Source of the DNA: Methanofastidiosum sp.
GTDB taxonomy: Archaea; Methanobacteriota_B; Thermococci; Methanofastidiosales; Methanofastidiosaceae
Assembly (NCBI GenBank): GCA_013329085.1
Contig: DUKX01000210.1
Location: 1 to 5,003, forward strand
Reading direction: 5' to 3'
DNA length: 5,003 nucleotides
Positions 1-5,003 of the stretch are shown in pieces (positions within the stretch are counted from its first letter, which is position 1; the number at the start of each line of letters is the position of its first letter). The translations under genes and the position numbers were made by a program. The notes under the pieces were generated by a model. That model was not told the origin of the DNA. It ran no database searches and saw only the letters and a program-made list of their open reading frames with translations.

Positions 1-1413
1 ATAGGAACTGCAATAGGAAATGACTGGAAATTTGGTGATTCTGGTGGAGTTTATGCGGGTATCAGTGGCCACGCAAACGGCTCCATCTTCCGAAGAGTAA
101 CCGTATCCGCCATAAAGTACGGAGCATACGGATCGCCTCCGACATCCGGCAATGTCTTCATCAAAAAGACTGCGACAAGTACTGCGACCATGACAGACAA
201 TGACGGTAATCTGGTGACGCTGGTCACGTCTGATTCAATTTGCGATTTTCCTGCGGTGTCCAATGTCCGGCTGAATACGGCCTTTGACAATAGCAACAAG
301 GTCGGGACTTGCGCGGTTCCGGCAGCTGCTGCGGTGTCATTGGGTGTGGCTGTGGATAATACGACAGGGACAGCAATTCTGGATGGCGCGAGTGTTCGGG
401 CTGCTATTGGGATGTCTTCGGCCAATTTGGATACACAGATTGGAAATATCCCAACTTCAGTGTGGGCATCAACAACCCGTACATTATCAAGTTTTGGCAC
501 ACTGATTGCTGATATCTGGAGCTATGCGACCCGTACCATCACAAGTGGCGGAATTACTGTTGCTGAGATTTGGGACTCACTATTGACCAGTATCCTGACA
601 AGTGGATCTATTGGTAAGCTTATTAAAGATAACTTAAACGCCACTGTATCCAGCAGATCAACTTTTGACAGAAGTACTGAATCGGTTGTTGCTTCCAATA
701 TGGTATCAGAACCACCTACCGTAACGGCTATAAGACAGGAAATAGATAATAATTCTACTAAGCTAACATCAATCCTTGCAGATACAAACGAACTTCAAAC
801 AGATTGGGCCAATGGTGGCAGACTTGATCTTTTATTAGATACAGTTGCAGTACCTGCTGGAACGAATACCATAACTATTACTATTAATGATGGTACTGAT
901 CCGATTTCAGATGTTTCGGTGTATATTTATGACAATACAGATGCTGTTTTTATTACAAATAAAACAACAAATACTTCTGGAGTAGCAACGTTTTATTTAA
1001 ATGATGGATCATATAAGGTTAGATTGAAAAAAGCTGGTGTCACTTTTACAAGTCCTGAATCATTGACAGTATTCGGAAATACGACTGATATCTATTCAGG
1101 TGAAACCGTAAACATTGGAGCCCCTGATGATTCAGATGTTTGTCGGGTTTATGAATACTGCTATGAGCAAGACGGTTCTACACCACTGATGAGCGTAACT
1201 GCCACAGCAATGATCAAGTCTATACCGTATGATTATGATAACAAACTTCATAGTACGCAATCGACAACGGGAATTTATGATGCAACATCTGGCTTTCTTT
1301 ATTGGGATATTGTCAGAGGTTGTAGAGTTTTAGTAACAATCACAGAGCTTGGCATTTCAAGTTATGTTGATATTCCAGATGCCAGTACTGCACGATTAGC
1401 TAATTTACTTTGA
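1..1413 (+). CDS. Phage tail-fibre-like structural protein, 5'-truncated
   Basis: The frame is open from base 1, so 470 residues of the C-terminal part are visible and the true start lies upstream. The ATG at 190 is internal, because coding-like sequence continues before it. Residues 1-150 are rich in Gly, Ala, Ser and Thr and include VRAAIGMSSANLDTQIGNI, a style common in phage tail and fibre proteins. Residues 154-207 hold three 18-residue units, each starting with V/I-W (W155, W173, W191); two carry TRT[LI]. Residues about 287-370 look like a carboxypeptidase-regulatory/Ig-like beta domain, with TITITINDGTDPISDVSVYI and later SGVATFYLNDGSYKVRLKKAG. Residues about 380-470 form a second small domain (CRVYEYC ... 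DIPDASTARLANLL). No catalytic motif is seen. The role, virion tail or fibre component possibly contacting the host, is inferred from architecture. G+C drops sharply near base 600, suggesting module exchange. Confidence 0.65.
   Translation: MGTAIGNDWKFGDSGGVYAGISGHANGSIFRRVTVSAIKYGAYGSPPTSGNVFIKKTATSTATMTDNDGNLVTLVTSDSICDFPAVSNVRLNTAFDNSNKVGTCAVPAAAAVSLGVAVDNTTGTAILDGASVRAAIGMSSANLDTQIGNIPTSVWASTTRTLSSFGTLIADIWSYATRTITSGGITVAEIWDSLLTSILTSGSIGKLIKDNLNATVSSRSTFDRSTESVVASNMVSEPPTVTAIRQEIDNNSTKLTSILADTNELQTDWANGGRLDLLLDTVAVPAGTNTITITINDGTDPISDVSVYIYDNTDAVFITNKTTNTSGVATFYLNDGSYKVRLKKAGVTFTSPESLTVFGNTTDIYSGETVNIGAPDDSDVCRVYEYCYEQDGSTPLMSVTATAMIKSIPYDYDNKLHSTQSTTGIYDATSGFLYWDIVRGCRVLVTITELGISSYVDIPDASTARLANLL
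460..621 (+). repeat. Three tandem 18-codon repeats inside the tail gene
   Basis: Units run 460-513, 514-567 and 568-621, exactly 54 bases each. They begin VWASTTRTL, IWSYATRTI and IWDSLLTSI. The first two also share the DNA string ACCCGTAC at 475-482 and 529-536, exactly 54 bases apart. The third unit is more diverged. The regular Trp spacing suggests a repeated structural element such as a fibrous or coiled segment; that reading is inference. Confidence 0.7.
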
Positions 1414-1434
1414 TCTTAATAACTCAGTTATGAT
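1405..1434 (+). promoter_or_regulatory. Possible sigma70-type promoter before the Bro cassette
   Basis: TATGAT at 1429-1434 is a good -10 match. The best upstream -35-like string is TTTACT at 1404-1409 (4 of 6 matches), with a spacing of 19 bases, which is longer than ideal. Transcription would start near 1441, just before the folded leader that begins at 1446, so the RNA structure would sit at the 5' end of the message. The weak -35 and long spacer keep confidence low. Confidence 0.3.
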
Positions 1435-1445
1435 AAGCTTAAATT

Positions 1446-1551
1446 AAGTGGGATAGGCAGGGCCGTACACCTTGCTGATAAACGAACTCCGACGTTTCCC
1501 ACTTTCTTAAACTCACATCGGAGCAATTCAAATTTCTTCATAGGTCGGAGG
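1446..1551 (+). ncRNA. Candidate structured leader RNA (three-way junction with loop-to-SD pairing)
   Basis: Three nested helices can be drawn by eye. P1 is AAGTGGGA 1446-1453 with TCCCACTT 1497-1504 (8 pairs). P2 is GGCAGGG 1456-1462 with CCTTGCT 1470-1476 (7 pairs, two G-U), loop CCGTACA. P3 is AACG 1481-1484 with CGTT 1493-1496, loop AACTCCGA. Loop bases CTCCGA 1487-1492 are complementary to TCGGAG at 1518-1523 and again at 1545-1550, the latter inside the Shine-Dalgarno site of the gene at 1559. A two-base loop (1485-1486) crossing a 6-pair helix fits ordinary H-type pseudoknot geometry. The two pairings exclude each other, as in a translational switch. I do not recognise a known riboswitch or ribozyme class, and no covariation evidence is available here. 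Confidence 0.45.
1546..1551 (+). promoter_or_regulatory. Shine-Dalgarno site of the first Bro gene
   Basis: CGGAGG lies seven bases before the ATG at 1559 and fixes that start. It overlaps the second TCGGAG copy (1545-1550), which is complementary to the P3 loop of the candidate leader RNA, so access to it could be controlled by folding. Confidence 0.7.
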
Positions 1552-1558
1552 ATTAAAA

Positions 1559-2167
1559 ATGGGTACAACATCACTTACACTTTTTGAAAATGAAACATTT
1601 GGATCAATCCGTAGTCTTGAAATTGATGGTGAACCTTGGTTTGTAGCTAAGGATATTGCTGGGGCACTTGAGTATTCAGCAACAGAAGCAATGACTCGGA
1701 GACTTGATGATGACGAAAAGGGTACGTCAACATATAGTACATATGGTGGTATACAAAACATATCAATTATAAATGAGTCTGGTCTTTATTCTGTTATTTT
1801 GAAAAGTTCAAAAAATAAAGCTAAGGCGATGCAAAGATGGATTACATCGGAAGTAATTCCTTCAGCAAGAAAAATGGCTGAAATCATAAAAGCTTTGAAT
1901 GAGTTTGAAATTCCAGATGATTTGCCAGATATGTATGTTTATGCTATTCGTGAAAAGCAAACTGGAAATATCAAAATTGGTATATCAAAAGATCCAGAAG
2001 AACGCTTAAAACAGTTACAGATTGGTAATAGTAGTGATTTGGAATTAGTAACATACAAAAAAGCTGATAATAGATTTAAAGATGAAAAGGCATTGCATCT
2101 TGGAGCTATGGCATATCATATTCGAGGTGAATGGTTTAATGAATGTGCTATGGAGGTGATGCAATGA
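1559..2167 (+). CDS. Bro-N protein with C-terminal T5orf172/GIY-YIG-like domain
   Basis: This 202-residue protein has two domains. Residues about 5-107 are a Bro-N domain, a DNA-binding module of phage antirepressors and viral BRO proteins. Its marks are EPWFVAKDIAGALEY (25-39), GGIQNISIINESGLY (63-77) and QRWITSEVIPSARK (92-105). Residues about 124-195 resemble the T5orf172/MUG113 branch of the GIY-YIG superfamily: YVYAI (126-130), KIGIS (139-143), R149, E176, H180 and RGEWF (189-193). These correspond to the tyrosine, glycine, arginine and glutamate positions of the GIY-YIG fold, so nuclease activity is possible but not shown. The start has a strong Shine-Dalgarno site and lies behind the candidate leader RNA. 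The gene overlaps the next by four bases (ATGA). A role as a DNA-binding regulator or antirepressor is inferred from the family; the domain calls are fairly secure. Confidence 0.85.
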   Translation: MGTTSLTLFENETFGSIRSLEIDGEPWFVAKDIAGALEYSATEAMTRRLDDDEKGTSTYSTYGGIQNISIINESGLYSVILKSSKNKAKAMQRWITSEVIPSARKMAEIIKALNEFEIPDDLPDMYVYAIREKQTGNIKIGISKDPEERLKQLQIGNSSDLELVTYKKADNRFKDEKALHLGAMAYHIRGEWFNECAMEVMQ

Positions 2168-2940
2168 ATAACATTGTTGAATTCGCATTTGAAAACAAGC
2201 AGGTTAGAATTACAGATCAGAACGGAGAAAATTGGTTTGTTCTTAGAGACGTTTTGGTTGCAATGGACACTAAAACAACAAGACAGGAAGCTGTCAAAAC
2301 AGTTGAAGATGGACTTGGAAACGAGGTGGTCAAATCCATCCCCCTTCAGACAGCAGGTGGGATTCAAAACACATTAATAATTTCAGAACCAGCAGTAACT
2401 TATCTTTTAGCTCGTTCAAATACTGAAGAAGGTAAACGTTTAAACAAATGGATTCACACTGAAGTCTTACCATCTATCCGTAAAATTGGTTCCTACTCAG
2501 TTAATCAAAAACAGCAAACTAAAACAGATTTAATTGATTACAAATCTGAATTTCAAGCTGCTGTTGATATGGCATATATGTTTGGGCTTTCTGGAAATCA
2601 AGCCTTATTTCATGCAAATAAGGCAGTTAAAAATTTTCATGGTGTTAATTGTCTTGAACGCTTTGAGTTAACCCATCTAATCTCACCAACACAACAGCAA
2701 TTTATCACACCAACAGAAATTGGTTCTCAGTTAAGTTTGTCAGCTAAGACTATCAATCAAAAGTTAGAAAACTTGGGTTTTCAGACTCAAACACGAAATC
2801 ATAAGAATAGGCTTACTTGGTTAGTTACAGATCTTGGAAGACAATATGCTCAACTTTTAGATACTAATAAAAAACATTCTGATGGTACACCGGTTATGCA
2901 GATTAAGTGGGATCATAAGGTTATGGAGTTTATAAAATAA
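2164..2940 (+). CDS. Bro-N family phage antirepressor-like protein
   Basis: I chose the ATG at 2164 (258 residues) over the in-frame ATG at 2143. GGAGGTGA at 2152-2159 is placed correctly for 2164, and that start forms an ATGA overlap with the preceding stop. Residues about 3-108 are a Bro-N domain: ENWFVLRDVLVAMD (22-35), GGIQNTLIISEPAVTYLLAR (65-84) and NKWIHTEVLPSIRK (94-107). Residues about 178-250 look like a winged helix-turn-helix: ITPTEIGSQLSLSAKTINQK (181-200), then TDLGRQYAQLL and KKHSDGTPVMQIKW. This C-terminal pattern is familiar from phage antirepressors. The protein probably binds DNA and may interfere with a repressor; its target is unknown. Its N-terminal domain is paralogous to the upstream gene product, including the shared GGIQN core, but the two are well diverged. 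Confidence 0.85.
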   Translation: MNNIVEFAFENKQVRITDQNGENWFVLRDVLVAMDTKTTRQEAVKTVEDGLGNEVVKSIPLQTAGGIQNTLIISEPAVTYLLARSNTEEGKRLNKWIHTEVLPSIRKIGSYSVNQKQQTKTDLIDYKSEFQAAVDMAYMFGLSGNQALFHANKAVKNFHGVNCLERFELTHLISPTQQQFITPTEIGSQLSLSAKTINQKLENLGFQTQTRNHKNRLTWLVTDLGRQYAQLLDTNKKHSDGTPVMQIKWDHKVMEFIK

Positions 2941-3437
2941 TGGCATTCCGATACAAATGTGATCAGAATACAGACATGAATACAAAGAAAGTAGAAATCT
3001 ATTTTTATAGATATGATACTTTAAAAGAAATAATCGAAGAACATTATCAAACACCATTTAATGAATTATCAGATTTTCAAGTTTGTGGTGGTGATGGTCG
3101 TGGTGGTGAGTATAATTTAACATTTGAAGAAATGATTGAAAACATTAAGCTTATGGCGTGTTTTGGATTTGCTTGTAAACAAGATGGTAAAAATGAAATT
3201 CATTTTTGGGTTGATATTGATAATGTTGATCCAATTGATTTCATTGGTTTAATAGCTCATGAAAAAGGTCATCTATTGAGGCCATGGAAAAAAACTTCTA
3301 TTGATGAAGAATTAAAAGCAGACAGATATGCTGATACAGCAACTTTAGCTTTTAAGGTAGCTTGTGATGTTCTCGGTATTATCTATAGTAAAGAAGGTTA
3401 TGATATAACAGGCTGTGTTGATGGTATGCAAGAGTAG
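2940..3437 (+). CDS. Small HExxH zincin-like metallopeptidase
   Basis: The 165-residue product carries HEKGH at 107-111 inside FIGLIAHEKGHLLRPW, the zinc-binding helix of zincin metallopeptidases. EELKADRYAD (123-132) follows and probably supplies the third ligand, as E-x-x-A-D/N does in ImmA/IrrE-like and related families. There is no helix-turn-helix, signal peptide or membrane segment, so it is a stand-alone, probably cytoplasmic protease domain. The N-terminal 80 residues are not recognised; they include a Gly-rich stretch, CGGDGRGGEYN (49-59). The start at 2940 gives a TAATG junction with the preceding gene and has GGAG at 2925-2928 upstream, 11 bases away. An ATG at 2976 is an alternative but has no clear Shine-Dalgarno site. 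A repressor-cleaving role, suggested by the Bro neighbours, is inference only. Confidence 0.7.
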   Translation: MAFRYKCDQNTDMNTKKVEIYFYRYDTLKEIIEEHYQTPFNELSDFQVCGGDGRGGEYNLTFEEMIENIKLMACFGFACKQDGKNEIHFWVDIDNVDPIDFIGLIAHEKGHLLRPWKKTSIDEELKADRYADTATLAFKVACDVLGIIYSKEGYDITGCVDGMQE

Positions 3438-3458
3438 AAATTAAAAATAAATAGAGAT

Positions 3459-3515
3459 ATGTATGATCATTTTATAGCTGACAGTAACAAGGAAACAATT
3501 TTGGAATTAATTTAA
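3459..3515 (+). other. Possible 18-codon leader ORF abutting the next gene
   Basis: ATG at 3459 opens an 18-residue frame, MYDHFIADSNKETILELI. It ends at a TAA (3513-3515) that directly touches the ATG at 3516 and is in the same frame. It could be a coupling leader or a degraded N-terminus of the next gene, or it could be chance. The ribosome binding site is weak. The rest of the 78-base gap from 3438 is AT-rich, with no terminator or clear promoter. Confidence 0.2.
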
Positions 3516-3821
3516 ATGGACTTTGAAATAAGAAATGATGGTAAAATAAATATTGTAATGACTGATTATGAACGTGAGTGGATTAATTATTATCTTGGAG
3601 ATTGCGCCCATGGTGATGGTTCTGGTCCAATTGATATCGTATCAAACGAAGTTGAAAATCGAGCTCAAGATTTAAGATTGAGAAAAGATAATCTTGGTGT
3701 TAGAAAAGACGTTGTAGCATGCGAAATGAGACAAAGAATAATGACCATGTTGTGTGATGCAGGTATCGCACACTACCAAAAGTTTAAGCATGAAAAAGAA
3801 TTCATAGAAGAAGAGCTATGA
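3516..3821 (+). CDS. Small hypothetical protein
   Basis: I do not recognise this 101-residue protein. It is hydrophilic and highly charged, with no membrane segment or signal peptide. Residues 1-30 look like short beta strands (FEIRNDGKINIVMTDYERE), followed by a His/Gly/Asp-rich turn, CAHGDGSG (30-37). Residues about 43-100 are rich in Arg, Lys and Glu and probably helical, ending in EKEFIEEEL. Codon and base use match the surrounding AT-rich genes. The Shine-Dalgarno site is weak (GGA at 3503-3505), whereas the 3' end overlaps the next gene by four bases (ATGA). This supports it as a real member of the operon leading into the glycosyltransferases. No function can be assigned. Confidence 0.65.
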   Translation: MDFEIRNDGKINIVMTDYEREWINYYLGDCAHGDGSGPIDIVSNEVENRAQDLRLRKDNLGVRKDVVACEMRQRIMTMLCDAGIAHYQKFKHEKEFIEEEL

Positions 3822-4339
3822 TCTTTTACTCACAACCATATGACATCAATAAAGACATAGGTTCATACTACAACAAGTTCATGTCTTTAATTCCTGATAA
3901 TTCAACAGCATGTTTTACAGATGGCGATACAATCTTCACAACTTCAGATTATGGTCATCGCTTACAACTCTATTTAGATCTTTATACCGAATGCGGCCTA
4001 TTTACATGTAAAACCAATCGTGTTAAGTGTGCTTACCAGTTAGCCTATAACTGGAATTCAGAACACATGGCTAATCATCGTGAGTTCGCACAAATCTTAA
4101 ACAAAGATTTCTCAATAACTAATATCACAAATGCTCAGCTTTTTTCAGGTGTTATGATTTTAATCAGAAAGCAAACTTGGAAAAAGATTGGACCATTTAA
4201 ATCCGGTATGCTTGGGGTTGATAATGACATTCATCTTAAGGCACGTAACCAAAGAGAGCTTGTTTATCTCATGAATGGCATCTATCTATACCACTGGTAC
4301 AGAGGTGGTCATACAGAAAGCACAGATCATTTAAAATGA
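3818..4339 (+). CDS. Compact GT-A-type glycosyltransferase (family 2-like)
   Basis: The 173-residue product resembles small phage and capsule-cluster glycosyltransferases. DGD (35-37), in ACFTDGDTIFTT, sits where GT-A enzymes have the metal and nucleotide-sugar binding DxD. SGVMILIRKQTWKKIGPF (110-127) is the typical strand plus W-x-K-x-G-x-F acceptor-side segment. GVDNDIHLKA (133-142) matches the D/E-D-x-x-L/H region near the catalytic base, and YLYHWYRGG (156-164) closes the fold. The donor sugar and acceptor cannot be told. At 173 residues it is shorter than most family 2 enzymes, and it lacks the usual N-terminal nucleotide-binding strand (VIIPTYN type), so it is a reduced version. The start overlaps the previous stop (ATGA, 3818-3821) behind a purine-rich AAGAAGAG. 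It shares another ATGA with the glycosyltransferase downstream, so the two are probably co-translated. Confidence 0.7.
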   Translation: MIFYSQPYDINKDIGSYYNKFMSLIPDNSTACFTDGDTIFTTSDYGHRLQLYLDLYTECGLFTCKTNRVKCAYQLAYNWNSEHMANHREFAQILNKDFSITNITNAQLFSGVMILIRKQTWKKIGPFKSGMLGVDNDIHLKARNQRELVYLMNGIYLYHWYRGGHTESTDHLK

Positions 4340-4908
4340 AACGCATAATTTTTACAGCTAATATAAATAACTATGATGAATTAGAAATCCCATTCGTTCC
4401 AAACGGGTGGGATTTTTTATTATTCACTGAATCAGGTTTAAACACAGATCCGCAACGTCAAGCAAGACATATCAAACTCTGCCCTCACTTATATTTTGAA
4501 TTCGATGAAGCAATCTGGATAGATAGTAATGCAATCTTGAAATCAGATCTTATTTTTAATGTTGATTTTCAGTTTGTATCTATGAAACATCCGCATCGTT
4601 CTTGCGTCTATGATGAAATCAATGCCTGCAAGAAATACCAAAAGGCAAACCATAAAGAATTAGATAAACAGATTAAAAATTATGCATCAAATGGATTACC
4701 GTGTAATACTGGATTAATTTCATCTGGCCTTAACTTTAGAAAAAATACAAAAAAGGTTGCAAAGTTCTGTGAAAAGTGGTTTAGTCATATTAAAAGATTC
4801 ACTGCACGAGATCAACTTTCATTCAGCTACTTAGCTTGGAAACATGATTTTAAATATCAGACTATACCATATTGTGTTGAAATACTGCGTAAACATAAGA
4901 AAGGATAA
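4336..4908 (+). CDS. DUF616 (TOD1/MUCI70-like) glycosyltransferase
   Basis: This 190-residue protein shows the conserved order of the DUF616/TOD1/MUCI70 hexosyltransferase-like family. It has IIFTANINNYDEL near the N-terminus, RHIKLCPHLYF (44-54) and IWIDSN (60-65), the D-x-N equivalent of a DxD metal site. KHPHRSCVYDEINACK (84-99), LPCNTGLISSG (121-131) and ARDQLSFSYLAW (157-168) follow. No signal peptide or membrane anchor is present, so it should act in the cytoplasm on a soluble or membrane-surface acceptor. The donor and product are unknown; the family is described mainly in plants and bacteria, so a phage copy deserves note. It overlaps the upstream glycosyltransferase by four bases with no good Shine-Dalgarno site of its own, suggesting translational coupling. 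The next gene follows after three bases. Family assignment is confident; substrate is not. Confidence 0.82.
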   Translation: MKRIIFTANINNYDELEIPFVPNGWDFLLFTESGLNTDPQRQARHIKLCPHLYFEFDEAIWIDSNAILKSDLIFNVDFQFVSMKHPHRSCVYDEINACKKYQKANHKELDKQIKNYASNGLPCNTGLISSGLNFRKNTKKVAKFCEKWFSHIKRFTARDQLSFSYLAWKHDFKYQTIPYCVEILRKHKKG

Positions 4909-4911
4909 ATA

Positions 4912-5003
4912 ATGGCTCATGAAGAACAAAAACTCTTTTGTATATCAGTTCGTCAACAGTTTCCAGAGTTTTTTTCAAACCGTAAAGTGTTGGATTGCGG
5001 ATC
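4912..5003 (+). CDS. Probable class I SAM-dependent methyltransferase, 3'-truncated
   Basis: Only the first 30 codons are inside the window. They read MAHEEQKLFCISVRQQFPEF and continue to KVLDCG. The sequence FFSNRKVLDCG fits the first strand and motif I (hydrophobic-L-D-x-G) that binds S-adenosylmethionine in Rossmann-fold methyltransferases. The lead-in ('EEQ..F...V...FPEFF..') is typical of methyltransferases found in glycosyltransferase clusters. AAGGA at 4901-4905 lies just upstream, and the gap from the preceding stop is three bases, so it belongs to the same operon. It may methylate the sugar or polymer made by the two glycosyltransferases. With so little sequence, the call rests on one motif plus context. 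Confidence 0.6.
   Translation, partial: MAHEEQKLFCISVRQQFPEFFSNRKVLDCG

Noticed and set aside
51..500. Long open frame on the - strand opposite the tail gene
   Set aside because: It is the shadow of the GC-rich part of a well-supported + strand coding frame, and its product has no recognisable domain.
1..1413. Diversity-generating retroelement target in the tail gene
   Set aside because: There is no C-type-lectin-like end, no template repeat and no reverse transcriptase in the window.
1475..1486. Hammerhead-ribozyme-like core, CTGATAA followed by GAA
   Set aside because: The essential G of CUGANGA is replaced, there is no stem II between the two core elements, and no matching cleavage-site stem is present.
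1446..1510. Intrinsic terminator for the tail gene
   Set aside because: The outer GTGGGA/TCCCAC stem is followed only by TTTCTTAAA, and it encloses 43 bases of further structure, so it does not look like a compact terminator hairpin with a U-tract.
2143..2163. Upstream ATG at 2143 as start of the second Bro gene
   Set aside because: It has no proper Shine-Dalgarno spacing, while GGAGGTGA at 2152-2159 and the ATGA overlap both point to 2164.
2116..3057. Short - strand frames (2116-2367, 2857-3057) and the + frame 2174-2377
   Set aside because: All lie inside the Bro or metallopeptidase genes in other frames and show no domain or ribosome-site support.

Overview
The window looks like a stretch of a bacteriophage or prophage genome, probably dsDNA and tailed, infecting a bacterium I cannot name. 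The evidence is a 5'-truncated virion or tail-fibre-like gene, two BRO-family (Bro-N) genes, tight head-to-tail packing with ATGA and TAATG junctions, and Shine-Dalgarno sites of bacterial type. All supported genes are on the + strand and use the standard code. Base composition is not uniform. By hand count, bases 1-600 are about 50% G+C, while 661-1080 are about 35%. Everything downstream also looks AT-rich.

Layout. Bases 1-1413 are the 3' part of a modular structural gene: a GC-rich N-terminal module, three 18-residue tandem repeats, a carboxypeptidase-regulatory/Ig-like beta domain and a small C-terminal domain. Bases 1414-1558 are non-coding. They hold a possible promoter and a candidate folded leader RNA: a three-way junction whose third loop can pair with either of two downstream TCGGAG copies, one of which is the Shine-Dalgarno site of the next gene. 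Bases 1559-2940 encode two consecutive Bro-N proteins, the first fused to a T5orf172/GIY-YIG-like domain and the second to a winged-helix-like C-terminal domain. Next come a stand-alone HExxH zincin-like metallopeptidase (2940-3437), a small unrecognised gene (3516-3821), two compact GT-A-type glycosyltransferases (3818-4339 and 4336-4908, the second clearly DUF616/TOD1/MUCI70-like) and the start of a probable SAM-dependent methyltransferase (from 4912, cut by the window edge).

How the genes may work together. The Bro proteins and the HExxH protein look like an accessory regulatory cassette; antirepressor or repressor-cleaving roles are inferred. The two glycosyltransferases and the methyltransferase look like a glycan-building cassette. 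Because it lies close to a tail gene, its target could be a virion protein or the host surface, but the sequence does not show the acceptor. The most unusual feature is the structured leader in front of the Bro cassette.
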